This document shows positions 34,836 to 43,725 of a stretch of 64,000 bases of DNA, piece after piece. Source of the stretch: Tessaracoccus massiliensis (lineage in GTDB: Bacteria; Actinomycetota; Actinomycetes; Propionibacteriales; Propionibacteriaceae). The stretch spans positions 652,715-716,714 of the forward strand of contig NZ_LN623542.1 in assembly GCF_000826065.2 (NCBI RefSeq), read 5' to 3'. The notes under the pieces are model-generated. The model saw only the letters and a list, made by a program, of their open reading frames with translations, did not search any database and was not told the DNA's origin. Numbering within the stretch: the first letter of the stretch is position 1; every line of letters begins with the position of its first letter. Made by a program: the position numbers and the translations under genes.

Positions 34836-35792
34836 CTAGGGGCCCAGCAGTTCGGCGACCCTCGGGGCCCGCGGATCAGCACTCGCCCGGGCACGGGCGA
34901 CCAGATCACGGTGGCTGGGCGGCGCCGCGGCACCCGTCGGTGCGTCGAGGACGGCGCTGGCGATGAACGCGGCCAGGGTGAGGCGCTCTTCCAGCACCGT
35001 GGCCCGGGTGCCTGAGTAGGCGAACGCGGCCAGCGTGGAATCCCCGGCCCCGGTGGTGGATTTGGGCGTTACGGGGAAGGCGGCGACGGTGGCCTCCTCC
35101 CCGGTGCCCGCGTTGACGGCGACCATCCCGTCAGCCCCGCGCGTCACCACCACCAGGGGCACCCGGTGGGCGAGGTGGCGGGCGGCGGCGAGGGTGTCGT
35201 CGAAGCCGGTGAAGGCGCGGGCCTCCAGGTCGTTGAGCATCCACACGTCGGTCCCGGCCAGGCCGGCCAGGGCGTCGTCACCCCACTGCCCGGTGGCGTC
35301 GAAACCGCGCGAGGCGTACACGGTCGCCCCCTGGGCCCGGGCCTGGTGCAACCATGGCGCCGCAGGGTCGCGCAGGTCGGCGATGATCATGCCCGCCGCC
35401 ACGCCTGCGTCGTCGAGGTGGGCGGCCACATCGACGGGGAGCGGGTCCTCCACCGTGAGCATGGCCCGGTCATGGGGCAGCGACATCGCCACGGTGACGG
35501 GCAGCCGCCAGCCGTCGTGGCGGCGGGTCAGCGAGGTGTCGATTCCCGCTGCCGCCATGTCGTCGAGGAGGTGAGCGCTGGCGTCGTCGTCCCCGACGGC
35601 GGTGGCCAGCCCGGTGCGCAACCCCAGCGCGGCGCACACCCGGGCCATGGTGGCGATCCCGCCCCACATCTCGTGGAGATCCCGGGCGTGGCGCTCCTCT
35701 CCGGGCTGCGGCAGGGCGTCGACGCCGGTGAAGATGAGATCGCGGTACGTTAAACCGACCGCGAGAACATCGTGGTGGTCAGGTGCGGACAT
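34836..35792 (-). CDS. PfkB-family sugar kinase
   Basis: This is a 318-residue ribokinase-like enzyme that phosphorylates a sugar with ATP. The N-terminus has a substrate motif (DALPQPGEERHARDLHEMWGG). The C-terminal PfkB signature with the catalytic Asp is TTGAGDSTLAAFAYSG. The protein is slightly short and Ala-rich. It converges on the glycosidase operon and diverges from the HAD-GH20-GH125 operon. A mannose or HexNAc kinase feeding glycolysis is likely. Confidence 0.88.
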   Translation of the reverse strand: MSAPDHHDVLAVGLTYRDLIFTGVDALPQPGEERHARDLHEMWGGIATMARVCAALGLRTGLATAVGDDDASAHLLDDMAAAGIDTSLTRRHDGWRLPVTVAMSLPHDRAMLTVEDPLPVDVAAHLDDAGVAAGMIIADLRDPAAPWLHQARAQGATVYASRGFDATGQWGDDALAGLAGTDVWMLNDLEARAFTGFDDTLAAARHLAHRVPLVVVTRGADGMVAVNAGTGEEATVAAFPVTPKSTTGAGDSTLAAFAYSGTRATVLEERLTLAAFIASAVLDAPTGAAAPPSHRDLVARARASADPRAPRVAELLGP

Positions 35793-35900
35793 GGGCCCAA
35801 TTTAGCGCCTCGCGTGCCGCGGCGAGCAACTATGATCAGGTTGCGCAAATATGCTCACAAAGGATGGGTATGCTGAGGTTTTCACAACATTCGGAGCACC

Positions 35901-36560
35901 ATGACTGAAGACAACTCGCAGCTTCCCCGCCGCGTCGCGGCCGTGCTGTTCGACATGGACAACACCCTCGTCGCCTCCGAGGATTCCTGGTTCGCCGCCA
36001 CCCGACAACTCTGGGAGGACGCCGGTGCCGACGCCACGGGTAAGGAGATCCTGGGCGGCACCGTCGGTGACGTCGCCGCAGCTTTCGTGGCGGATTTCCC
36101 GGACGCGGACTCCGCAGCCGTCGAACGCGATCTCACCGCCACCCTGGCCGCCAACCTCACCAACGACGGGGTCCATCCCACCGACGGCGCCGTCGAGCTC
36201 ATCGAACGGCTGAGCGCGAAACTGCCGATCACCATCGCGTCCAACTCGCCGACCAGCATCGTCGAGCAGGTGGTCGCCACCCTTGGCTGGGGGCACCTGT
36301 TCACCGCGGCGCTCGGCACCGAGGATGTCGCCCGGCCCAAACCGGCCCCGGATCTGTACACGACGGCTGCGCAGCGGTGCAATGCCGACATCACCCAGTG
36401 CGTGATCTTCGAAGACTCGCCGATGGGTGCCGAATCAGCCGTCGCCTCCGGTGCCTTCGTGGTGACGATCGGCCCCGAAGCCGCGCACCTCGGCAACCTC
36501 AACGTCCCCCATCTCACCGACCCCCGCATCGTCGACTGGAACCCCGAGGCCATCGCATGA
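35901..36560 (+). CDS. HAD-superfamily hydrolase (phosphatase-like)
   Basis: The 219 residues carry HAD motif I FDMDNTLVAS (nucleophile and acid Asp), motif II IASNSP and motif III Lys with RPKPAPDLY. Motif IV is VIFEDSPMGAESAVASG. The alpha-helical cap makes it a subfamily I phosphatase or phosphoglucomutase-like enzyme. It is the first gene of an operon with GH20 (ATGA overlap), GH125 and probably the MgtC-like gene. A TATGAT box lies at about 35830-35835 upstream. Its substrate is probably a sugar phosphate. Confidence 0.88.
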   Translation: MTEDNSQLPRRVAAVLFDMDNTLVASEDSWFAATRQLWEDAGADATGKEILGGTVGDVAAAFVADFPDADSAAVERDLTATLAANLTNDGVHPTDGAVELIERLSAKLPITIASNSPTSIVEQVVATLGWGHLFTAALGTEDVARPKPAPDLYTTAAQRCNADITQCVIFEDSPMGAESAVASGAFVVTIGPEAAHLGNLNVPHLTDPRIVDWNPEAIA

Positions 36561-38101
36561 AACTGCTGCCCAGCCCCACCGGCATCCTCTGGCGCGGCGG
36601 CGACTTCACCTTCCCCAACCCGCTCCCCGTGCGCAGCGCCGGCCGCGCCGCGCGGGTGCTGGCCCGCCAGCTGAAGACCGCCGTCGGCATCGACACCACC
36701 ACCGACGAAGGGCCAGGCGTCGACTTCCACACCGACGACACCCTCGCGCCCGAGGCCTACCGGCTGACGGTCACGCCCGAAGGTGTCACCATCTGGTCCG
36801 CGGACGACGCCGGTGCAGGCTGGGCCGTCCAGACCCTGCTGCAACTGCTGCCCGTCCACATCCACGGCCCCGGCCCGATGGAGCCGTCCAGCCTGGTGGT
36901 GCCCGCCGTCGACATCACCGACGCCCCGGCGCACGGGTGGCGCGGCTCACACATCGACGTGGCGCGCCACTTCCTCCCCCTCGATGGGCTGCTCAAGCAC
37001 CTCGACGTGATGGCCGCCCACAAACTCAACGTGCTGCACCTCCACCTCACCGACGACCAGGGTTGGCGCCTGCCCGTGGCGAAGTACCCGAAGCTGACAG
37101 AGGAGGGAGCGTGGCGGCCGGGCACGCTCGTCGGCCACCGGCCGCCGCCCGATGAGAACGACTGCGACGACGTCGCCGAGCACGACGGCGTCCCCCACGG
37201 CGGGGCCTACACCGAAGATGAGCTGCGCCACCTTGTCGCCTACGCCGCCGAGTTGGGGATCACTGTGATGCCGGAGATCGACATGCCTGGCCACATGGAG
37301 GCCGCCATCGCCGCCTACCCGCACCTGGGCGCCTGCGATCACGTCCGGCACCCCCGGACCGCGTTCGGGGTGTCCGAACACGTGCTCAGCCTCAACGACG
37401 ACGTCATCCAGTTCTGCAAGGACGTCCTCGACGCCGCGATGGAGCTGTTCCCCGGCTCGCCCATCCACATCGGCGGCGACGAATGCCCGTCGGCCGAATG
37501 GTTCCAGGACCCGGCCTCCCTGGAGACCATGGAACGTCACGGGCTGACCACCGGCGCCGAGGCGCAGGCCTGGTTCGAGCGCGAGATCTGTGCCTATCTG
37601 GTCGCGGCCGGGCGTCGCGTCGTCGTGTGGGACGAGGTGCTCGACGCCGGCGCACCTGACGGGGTCACCATCATGGTGTGGCGCACCCGCGAGGGGCAGT
37701 CCCGCATCGAGGAGGCCGCGCAGCAGGGGCTGGACGTGATCGCCGCACCCGTGGGCCAGACCTACCTCGACTACACCCAGTACGACCACCCCGGCGAACC
37801 CCTCAGCATCGGCGGGACGACACCCCTGGCCGACGTGGCCCGGCTCACCGACCACATGACGGTGCCCGAGGGCCGCGGACACCACCTCCTGGGCGGCCAG
37901 TTCCAGCTGTGGACCGAATACGTGCGCAACTGGGACCGCGCCGAATACCAACTGTGGCCCCGCGGCGCAGCCCTGGCCCAACAGTTGTGGAGCGGACACG
38001 TCGGTGACGCCGGCACCCTCGACGGGCTGGGCCACCACCTGGACCGGCTGACCGCCATGCAACTCAACTGGTGCCGGCCCCCGCGCACCGAGACCGGATA
38101 G
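36557..38101 (+). CDS. GH20 beta-N-acetylhexosaminidase
   Basis: This 514-residue enzyme removes terminal beta-GlcNAc or GalNAc by substrate-assisted catalysis. An N-terminal GH20b-like domain precedes the TIM barrel. Signatures are RGSHIDVARHFLPLDGLLKHLD, LHLHLTDDQGWRLPV, EIDMPGHMEAAIAAYP and the catalytic Asp308-Glu309 pair in HIGGDECPSAEW. WTEYV follows near the C-terminus. No signal peptide means intracellular action. It is coupled to the HAD gene and followed 7 bp later by GH125. Confidence 0.93.
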   Translation: MKLLPSPTGILWRGGDFTFPNPLPVRSAGRAARVLARQLKTAVGIDTTTDEGPGVDFHTDDTLAPEAYRLTVTPEGVTIWSADDAGAGWAVQTLLQLLPVHIHGPGPMEPSSLVVPAVDITDAPAHGWRGSHIDVARHFLPLDGLLKHLDVMAAHKLNVLHLHLTDDQGWRLPVAKYPKLTEEGAWRPGTLVGHRPPPDENDCDDVAEHDGVPHGGAYTEDELRHLVAYAAELGITVMPEIDMPGHMEAAIAAYPHLGACDHVRHPRTAFGVSEHVLSLNDDVIQFCKDVLDAAMELFPGSPIHIGGDECPSAEWFQDPASLETMERHGLTTGAEAQAWFEREICAYLVAAGRRVVVWDEVLDAGAPDGVTIMVWRTREGQSRIEEAAQQGLDVIAAPVGQTYLDYTQYDHPGEPLSIGGTTPLADVARLTDHMTVPEGRGHHLLGGQFQLWTEYVRNWDRAEYQLWPRGAALAQQLWSGHVGDAGTLDGLGHHLDRLTAMQLNWCRPPRTETG

Positions 38102-38108
38102 GACCACC

Positions 38109-39368
38109 GTGCGTACCATCAAGCAACCTGCCGGGCGCGACCTGCTCGTCGAACTCGAACGCTGGGCCGAACGCATCTCCCAGCAGATGGGCGAAGAGGC
38201 CGCCGAACGGTTCGTCGCCATGATGATCGACACCTGGACCACCACCATGACCCCCGGCACGCGGGGCGTGTTCGTGATCACCGGCGACATCCCCGCCATG
38301 TGGCTGCGGGACTCATCGGCCCAGGTGCTGCCCTTCCTGCGGCTCGTGGATGTGCCGGAGGTGGCCGACGTGCTGCGCGGCATCATCGAACGGCAGTGGG
38401 CCTGCATCGCGCTGGATCCGTACGCCAACGCCTTCAACGACGGCCCCACCGGCGCCCACTTCGACCCAGAGGACCTCGAACTGGACCCGGGCGTGTGGGA
38501 ACGCAAGTACGAGATCGACTCCCTGGGCTTCCCCATCGATCTGGCCCACCGGCTGTGGCAGGCCACCGGTTCGGCCGACCACCTCGACGACGCGGTGCAC
38601 GCCGGGTGCCGCACCATCGTCGACCTGTGGCGCACCGAACAACACCACTTCGAACGCTCCACGTACCGCCACGTGCGCGATTCCGAACCGGGCGACACCC
38701 TCGGCCCAGACGGCCGCGGCATCCCCGTCGGATACACCGGGATGACGTGGAGCGGGTTCCGGCCCTCAGACGACGCCTGCGTCTACGGCTACAACATTCC
38801 CGCCCAGCTGATGGCGGTGCGCGCCCTGCGCCAGGTCGGCGAGTTCGCCGTCCACTGGGGAGACGACGCCCTGGGTGCCGACGCCGCTCAGCTCGCCGTC
38901 GAGATCTCCGACGGGGTGGCGAAGTTCGGGGTCGTGGAGGGCCGTTACGCCTATGAGGTCGACGGGTTGGGTGGCCAGTTGTTCATGGATGACGCGAACA
39001 TGCCGTCGCTGTTGTCGCTGCCGCTGACCTCGGATGTCGCCGCGGATGATCCCATCTATCGGGCCACCCGCGCCTGGGTGTTGAGCCCTGCCAACCCCTA
39101 CTTCTACGAGGGTGCGGCGGCGCGGGGGATCGGCAGCCCCCACACCCCGCCGGACTATGTGTGGCACATCGCGTTGGCCGTGCAGGGCCTGACCGGCGAC
39201 GCGGCCGAAGCCCGGCAATGTCTGGCCACGATCCTGGCCACCGACGGCGGGACGGGCTGGACGCATGAGGGCTTTCATGTCGATAACCCGAAACAATTCA
39301 CCCGTCCATGGTTCAGTTGGTCCAACTCGATGGCATGCGAATTGATGATGACACTCAGTGAGGGGTGA
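38109..39368 (+). CDS. GH125 exo-alpha-1,6-mannosidase
   Basis: This inverting exo-alpha-1,6-mannosidase of 419 residues is characteristic of bacterial N-glycan degradation. Family motifs include GDIPAMWLRDSSAQVLPF near residue 60, DPYANAFNDGP, ERKYEIDSLGFPIDLAHRLW, YTGMTWSGFRPSDDAC and DDANMPSLLSLP. The C-terminus is WFSWSNSMACELMM. It starts at GTG 38109 with no signal peptide. With GH38 and GH20 it gives the set needed to trim high-mannose or hybrid glycans inside the cell. Confidence 0.93.
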   Translation: MRTIKQPAGRDLLVELERWAERISQQMGEEAAERFVAMMIDTWTTTMTPGTRGVFVITGDIPAMWLRDSSAQVLPFLRLVDVPEVADVLRGIIERQWACIALDPYANAFNDGPTGAHFDPEDLELDPGVWERKYEIDSLGFPIDLAHRLWQATGSADHLDDAVHAGCRTIVDLWRTEQHHFERSTYRHVRDSEPGDTLGPDGRGIPVGYTGMTWSGFRPSDDACVYGYNIPAQLMAVRALRQVGEFAVHWGDDALGADAAQLAVEISDGVAKFGVVEGRYAYEVDGLGGQLFMDDANMPSLLSLPLTSDVAADDPIYRATRAWVLSPANPYFYEGAAARGIGSPHTPPDYVWHIALAVQGLTGDAAEARQCLATILATDGGTGWTHEGFHVDNPKQFTRPWFSWSNSMACELMMTLSEG

Positions 39369-39372
39369 GGCG

Positions 39373-40086
39373 ATGCTGCTGGAGATCGGGCTGTTCGACT
39401 GGGCGCAGGTGCCGCACCAGCTGGGGCTGGTCACCATCGCGTTCGTGCTGTGCATCCTGATCGGCTGGGAGCGCCAGTTCTTCCACAAGGCCGCCGGGAT
39501 CCGCACGCACGCGCTCGTCGGGCTCGGCAGCTCAGTGTTCACGCTGATCTCCGTGGAGGGCTTCATCTACCTGGCCGAATACCAGGTGACCCGTGACCCG
39601 TCGCGGATCGCGGCGCAGATCGTGTCCGGCATCGGCTTCCTCGGCGCCGGCGTCATCTTCGTCAACCGGGACGTGGTGCGCGGGCTGACCACCGCCGCGT
39701 CGATCTGGTTGGCCGCGGCCATCGGCATGGCCTGCGGAGCGGGCCTCATCCCCCTGGCGGTGTTCGCCACGGCCCTGCATTTCGTCGCCGTGCTGGTGGT
39801 GGCCCCGCTGGGCCGGCTGTTGCCCCAGGCCGGTGAACGATCGACGGTGGAGCTGACCTACGAGGACGGCCGCGGCGTGCTGCGTGAAGTGCTCGCCGAG
39901 GCCACCGCGATGGGATGTGAGACCACCCTGGTGTCGACGCGTTCCAGCAAGGACGGGGATCGTCGCCTGGTCAAGGCCGAGTTGCGGTTCCGCCAAGGCC
40001 CGCCGCTACGCGACATCATGGCGTTGCTGTCCGAGGTCGACGGTGTTGTCGACGTGGAGTTCGCCAACCAGCGCGACGAACTGTGA
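39373..40086 (+). CDS. MgtC/SapB-family membrane protein
   Basis: The 237 residues have four to five membrane segments in the N-terminal half: LGLVTIAFVLCILIGWERQF, RTHALVGLGSSVFTLIS, IVSGIGFLGAGVIF and TTAASIWLAAAIGMACG. This is the MgtC/SapB signature. A soluble ACT-like C-terminal domain follows. The family is linked to growth in low Mg2+ and to ATPase regulation. It lies 4 bp after GH125 and so is probably cotranscribed, although functionally unrelated. Confidence 0.9.
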   Translation: MLLEIGLFDWAQVPHQLGLVTIAFVLCILIGWERQFFHKAAGIRTHALVGLGSSVFTLISVEGFIYLAEYQVTRDPSRIAAQIVSGIGFLGAGVIFVNRDVVRGLTTAASIWLAAAIGMACGAGLIPLAVFATALHFVAVLVVAPLGRLLPQAGERSTVELTYEDGRGVLREVLAEATAMGCETTLVSTRSSKDGDRRLVKAELRFRQGPPLRDIMALLSEVDGVVDVEFANQRDEL

Positions 40087-40212
40087 CCCTGGCCCCTGAG
40101 CGTCGCCAGCGAGCTTGCGAGCCAGCGACGACGAAGGGCCGCTGAGCGTCCATATCGCAGCCGCCCCTTTGCGAGGGGAGAAGAGCCCGGGAATCAAGGC
40201 TGCACTCGGGAC
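40086..40212. repeat. Intergenic repeat-rich hairpin region
   Basis: This stretch contains CCCTGAGCG, GCGAGCTTGCGAGC and GACGAAGGGC, a diverged relative of the 34783-34832 repeat, followed by inverted GC stretches near 40160-40190. It lies between convergent genes, and a bidirectional terminator role is possible. Confidence 0.5.
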
Positions 40213-40620
40213 TCAGTCCTCCACGAGATTGCTGACGGCAGCCTCATAGTCACCAGACACCTGCACCAGGTCAGCCCGATGCGTGGCGATGGAGCACCGC
40301 CGCTCGTCGTGGCCGATCCCCTCCCGGTCCCACTGCTTCCGGGCCAACGGCAGCAGCCGGGCAGGCAACTCACCGTTGCGGTTCGTCACCCGCCACCAGG
40401 AAACCTCACCGCCGTGCGAGGCCATGATCGAGCCCACCCGACGGGCGCTGGTGCCGACCAGCTCCGCGATATCGCCATAAGACACCACCGAGCCCGGCGG
40501 CACCTGCTCCACGGCGCGCAGCACCAATTCTTTGGTGAGGGCACGTCCCTCGATACGTTTCGTTCGTTCCTCACGAAACACTCGGGACTCGGGGTGGCGG
40601 GTTTGTTCCTCACGCGACAC
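40213..40620 (-). CDS. Alkyltransferase-like (ATL) protein, MGMT fold
   Basis: ATL proteins bind O6-alkylguanine and flag it for nucleotide excision repair. The core shows PPGSVVSYGDIAELVGTSARRVG. At the MGMT active site the PCHR Cys is replaced by Trp (SWWRVTNRNGELP), so no alkyl transfer is expected. The N-terminal 30 residues (SREEQTRHPESRVFREERTK) are encoded by two copies of a short repeat containing CGTGAGGAAC, so the true start may be further in. Core length is normal for ATL. Confidence 0.85.
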   Translation of the reverse strand: MSREEQTRHPESRVFREERTKRIEGRALTKELVLRAVEQVPPGSVVSYGDIAELVGTSARRVGSIMASHGGEVSWWRVTNRNGELPARLLPLARKQWDREGIGHDERRCSIATHRADLVQVSGDYEAAVSNLVED

Positions 40621-40636
40621 TCGGGGCTCCAGTGAG

Positions 40637-41374
40637 TCAGGCCGAAGCGCTCAGCAGCGGGGGGAGTTCGTTGTCGAGTTGGCCGTGGACCACCTGATGC
40701 GCCAGATGATCCATCGCCGTCTCCGTGCCGTTGACGATCACCCCGAACGCCCCATGGCCGATGGCCGTCGGGAACAGCCCCGCCACCGGGTACACACCCA
40801 GCGACGTGCCGACGGCGACGATGGCGTCGCACTCCTCGACGGCGGTGATGGCCGCCTCCAGCACATCGGGCTCCAGCACCTCCTCGAACAGGATCACCGT
40901 CGCGCGCGTGATGCCGCCACACTTCGGGCAGCGCGGGTCCTCGTCGCCGGCGTTGACCCGTTCGATCATCTCCTCCATCGGCCCTGTGGTGCCGCACATC
41001 TCGCAGCGCCACTGCCGCATGCTGCCGTGCACCTCGTGCACCAGGGCGTCGCTGGAGCCAGCCACCTGGTGCAGGCCGTCGGTGTTCTGCGTGATGATCG
41101 CCCGCAGCCGCCCCTGCTTCTCCAACTCGACGATGGCCTCATGCGCTCTGGTGGGTTTCGCGGCCCACACCTCGGGGTTCGCGCGGCGGCGCCAGGCGGC
41201 CTTGCGGACGTCGGCGTCGTTGAGGTACCAGGAGAGGGTGGAGACGAGCTCGGCGTACGGGTCCTTCGTCCACAGCCCTTCGGGGCCGCGGAAGTCCGGG
41301 ATGCCCGCGGCGGTCGACATGCCCGCGCCGGACAGGATCACGATGCGCTCGGCTTCAGCGAGAGAGTTGGCCAT
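40637..41374 (-). CDS. cobB: Sir2-family NAD-dependent protein deacylase
   Basis: This 245-residue sirtuin removes acyl groups from Lys using NAD+. NAD-binding motifs are GAGMSTAAGIPDFRG and TQNTDGLHQ. The catalytic His is in HEVHGS, and the zinc site is CEMCGTT...CPKCGG. VAVGTSLGVYP and VIVNGTET close the Rossmann fold. The start at 41374 was chosen because the first glycine loop follows about 13 residues later; an upstream ATG is less likely. It is a typical class III actinobacterial sirtuin. Confidence 0.95.
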   Translation of the reverse strand: MANSLAEAERIVILSGAGMSTAAGIPDFRGPEGLWTKDPYAELVSTLSWYLNDADVRKAAWRRRANPEVWAAKPTRAHEAIVELEKQGRLRAIITQNTDGLHQVAGSSDALVHEVHGSMRQWRCEMCGTTGPMEEMIERVNAGDEDPRCPKCGGITRATVILFEEVLEPDVLEAAITAVEECDAIVAVGTSLGVYPVAGLFPTAIGHGAFGVIVNGTETAMDHLAHQVVHGQLDNELPPLLSASA

Positions 41375-41402
41375 GGGTCCATCATGCCCGGCCCGCCCAG
41401 CA

Positions 41403-41450
41403 GGCAGGTGCAAGTTGTGCAGCGGAGTTGGTGCACAACTTGCCCCTGCC
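41403..41450. repeat. Short inverted repeat (GGCAGGTGCAAGTTG family), copy 1
   Basis: Nineteen-base arms starting GGCAGGTGCAAGTTGTGCA match with one difference across a 10-base loop. Two more copies lie at 50102-50149 and 50174-50221. It is probably a REP-type element in intergenic DNA upstream of feoA. Confidence 0.85.
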
Positions 41451-41483
41451 CATCGTTAAGTGACCCCCTCTGTCGCAATTAGG

Positions 41484-41502
41484 TAAGGCATGGCTAACCT
41501 AA
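41484..41502. promoter_or_regulatory. DtxR/IdeR-type iron box before feoA
   Basis: TAAGGCATGGCTAACCTAA matches 17 of 19 positions of the DtxR/IdeR consensus TWAGGTWAGSCTWACCTWA. TAACCT (41495-41500) lies six bases before the ATG, which suits a leaderless -10. Iron-loaded repressor would therefore block the feo promoter directly. Confidence 0.8.
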
Positions 41503-41506
41503 ACCC

Positions 41507-41797
41507 ATGACTCTCGTGGAACTGTTCGCCGGCCGGCGATGCACCACAGCCCGGGCGCTGACCGAGCAGTCGACCCGCACGCTCGACACCCTCCCCATCG
41601 GCGAGCCCACCACCCTCGTCGGGTTCGATCACGACGACGTGGTGGCGCGCCGCCTGTTCGACCTGGGCTTCACCCCGGGCGAGGTCGTCGTCAGGCTGCG
41701 CCACGCCCCGCTCGGCGACCCGCTGATGTTCCGCGTGGGTGGCGTCGAGATCGTGCTGCGCAAGGCGCAGGCCCGCCGCATCCTGGTCGCCTCGTGA
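41507..41797 (+). CDS. feoA: FeoA ferrous iron transport accessory protein
   Basis: The 96-residue SH3-like protein (LDTLPIGEPTTLVGFDHDD, RRLFDLGFTPGEVVV, LGDPLMFRVGGVEIVLRKAQA) assists FeoB in Fe2+ uptake. The ATG at 41507 has no ribosome-binding site and follows an iron box immediately, which indicates a leaderless transcript. Its stop overlaps the GTG start of feoB (GTGA). Confidence 0.93.
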   Translation: MTLVELFAGRRCTTARALTEQSTRTLDTLPIGEPTTLVGFDHDDVVARRLFDLGFTPGEVVVRLRHAPLGDPLMFRVGGVEIVLRKAQARRILVAS

Positions 41798-43725
41798 GCC
41801 ACGCGCACCACGGCTCCGCCCCGGCCGCCGTGCCGGCGGGCACGCCCCGAATCGCGCTGATCGGCAGCCCCAACGCGGGCAAGACCACCCTGTTCAACGG
41901 CCTCACCGGCCTGCGCGCCAAGACGGGCAACTACCCCGGCGTCACCGTCGCCCGCTACGAGGGCCTGACCGAGACCGCAGCAGGCCCCGTCGTGATCGAG
42001 GACCTCCCCGGCACCTACTCACTCGACCCGATCAGCCCCGACGAGGAGATCGTCGCCACCGTTCTGGAGGAAGCCGACACCCTCGCCGGCCTCCTCGTCG
42101 TCGTCGACGCCACCAACCTGCGCCGCGGGCTGGGTTTCGTCGCGCAGGTGGCCCAAGCGGGGCTGCCCACCACCGTCGTGCTCACGTTCGTCGACGAGTT
42201 GCTGCGGCGCGGCGGCAAGGTGGATCCGGAGGCGCTCTCCCGCGCGCTGGGCCTTAAGGTGCTGCCCGTGGTGGCGGGGGAGCGACGCGGGGTGGAGGCC
42301 CTGCACGAAGTCCTCGCCGCGCCCGCTGAGTGGCCCGCCCCGATGCTGCCGCCGCCCACCGAGCCCGAGGAGGTCGTCGGCTGGACGCAGTCCGTGGTGA
42401 AGGCGGCCCACTTCGCCGCCCCGGATCCGGATTCGCGCACCGGCAGGCTCGACGGCGTGCTGCTGCACCCCGTCTGGGGCACCCTCATCTTCTTCCTCAC
42501 GATGTTCGCGTTCTTCCAGACCATCTTCGTGGTCGCCGCACCCATGCAGGGCTGGATTGAGGAGGCGTTCGCGTGGCTGGGGGAGTGGGCCCGCTCGTCG
42601 ATCCCCGTCGGCTGGTTCGCCTCCTTCGTCGCCGACGCGCTGCTGGCTGGCGTCGGCGGGGTGCTGGTGTTCCTGCCGCAGATCGCCTTGCTGTTCGTGC
42701 TGATCTCGCTGCTGGAGGGCTCCGGCTACCTGTCGCGCGCCGCGTACCTGATGGACCGCGTGATGTCGACGGCGGGGTTGGAGGGGCGCGCGTTCGTCGC
42801 GCTGCTCAGTTCCCTGGCCTGCGCCATCCCCGGCATCATGGCTACCCGCACCCTGCCGTCGGCCAAGGACAGGCTGGCCACCATGATGGCCGCGCCGCTG
42901 ATGACGTGCTCGGCGCGGCTGCCCGTCTACGTGCTGCTGATCGGGATGCTGGTGCCACCCGAGGTGGGTTGGGGTCCGTTCCGGGCTCAGGGCGCCATCA
43001 TGTTCGGGCTGTATGTGCTGGGGGCGGCCTCGGCGATGACCTCGGCGTGGTTCTGGAAGCGGATTGTGGGCCGCTCCGGCGTGGCACTGCCGTTCTACAT
43101 GGAGATGCCGTCGTACCGGCTGCCGCGGATGAAGACCGTGCTGATCTCCGTGTGGGACGCGTGCAAGGCGTTCCTGCGGAAGGTCACCTCGATCATCCTG
43201 GTCACCACCGTGATCCTGTGGGCCCTGCTGAGCCTGCCCATGCGCTCGGCCGATGAGTTGGCCGCCGCCGGCGTCGACCCCACAGACGATGTGGCCGTGA
43301 CCGCCTACACCCTGGACAACTCGGTGGCCGCGGGGCTGGGCCGGGCCGTGCAGCCGGTGTTCGAGCCGCTGGGCTTCGACTGGCGCGTCAACGTGGGCGT
43401 CATCTCGTCGCTCGCCGCGCGGGAGGTGTTCGTCGCCACGCTGGGGCAGGTCGCATCAGCTTCGGATCCGGAGAACCCCGGGGCGGCGCTGGCGGAGATG
43501 ACGCACCAGGACGGGCCGCGCGTCGGTGAGAAGGTGTTCACCCCGCCCACCATCGCGGCGCTGCTGGTGTTCTTCGTCTACGCCATGCAGTGCATGTCCA
43601 CGCTGGCCGTCATGCGCCGCGAGACCGGCACCTGGCGCTGGCCCCTCATCGCGTTCGGCTACCTGGGCGTGACCGCCTGGGTGATGGCCTTCCTCGCCCA
43701 CCAGATCGTCGGAGTGCTGACATGA
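41794..43725 (+). CDS. feoB: FeoB ferrous iron transporter
   Basis: This 643-residue GTP-gated Fe2+ transporter has an N-terminal G domain with G1 GSPNAGKT (24-31), a switch region GNYPGVTVARYEG and G3 DLPGTYSL. The usual G4 NxxD is here TFVD. A membrane domain with gate regions follows (LACAIPGIMATRTL, PLMTCSARLPVYVLL, SSLAAREVFVATLG). Two cysteines lie in the pore-forming helices. It starts at GTG 41794, overlapping feoA, and its stop overlaps the NifU-like gene. The G4 change suggests altered nucleotide specificity or affinity. Confidence 0.95.
   Translation: MSHAHHGSAPAAVPAGTPRIALIGSPNAGKTTLFNGLTGLRAKTGNYPGVTVARYEGLTETAAGPVVIEDLPGTYSLDPISPDEEIVATVLEEADTLAGLLVVVDATNLRRGLGFVAQVAQAGLPTTVVLTFVDELLRRGGKVDPEALSRALGLKVLPVVAGERRGVEALHEVLAAPAEWPAPMLPPPTEPEEVVGWTQSVVKAAHFAAPDPDSRTGRLDGVLLHPVWGTLIFFLTMFAFFQTIFVVAAPMQGWIEEAFAWLGEWARSSIPVGWFASFVADALLAGVGGVLVFLPQIALLFVLISLLEGSGYLSRAAYLMDRVMSTAGLEGRAFVALLSSLACAIPGIMATRTLPSAKDRLATMMAAPLMTCSARLPVYVLLIGMLVPPEVGWGPFRAQGAIMFGLYVLGAASAMTSAWFWKRIVGRSGVALPFYMEMPSYRLPRMKTVLISVWDACKAFLRKVTSIILVTTVILWALLSLPMRSADELAAAGVDPTDDVAVTAYTLDNSVAAGLGRAVQPVFEPLGFDWRVNVGVISSLAAREVFVATLGQVASASDPENPGAALAEMTHQDGPRVGEKVFTPPTIAALLVFFVYAMQCMSTLAVMRRETGTWRWPLIAFGYLGVTAWVMAFLAHQIVGVLT

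Noticed and set aside
36947-38737. A 596-codon minus-strand open frame opposite GH20 and GH125
   Set aside because: Spans two opposite-strand genes with clear catalytic motifs and has no recognisable domain.
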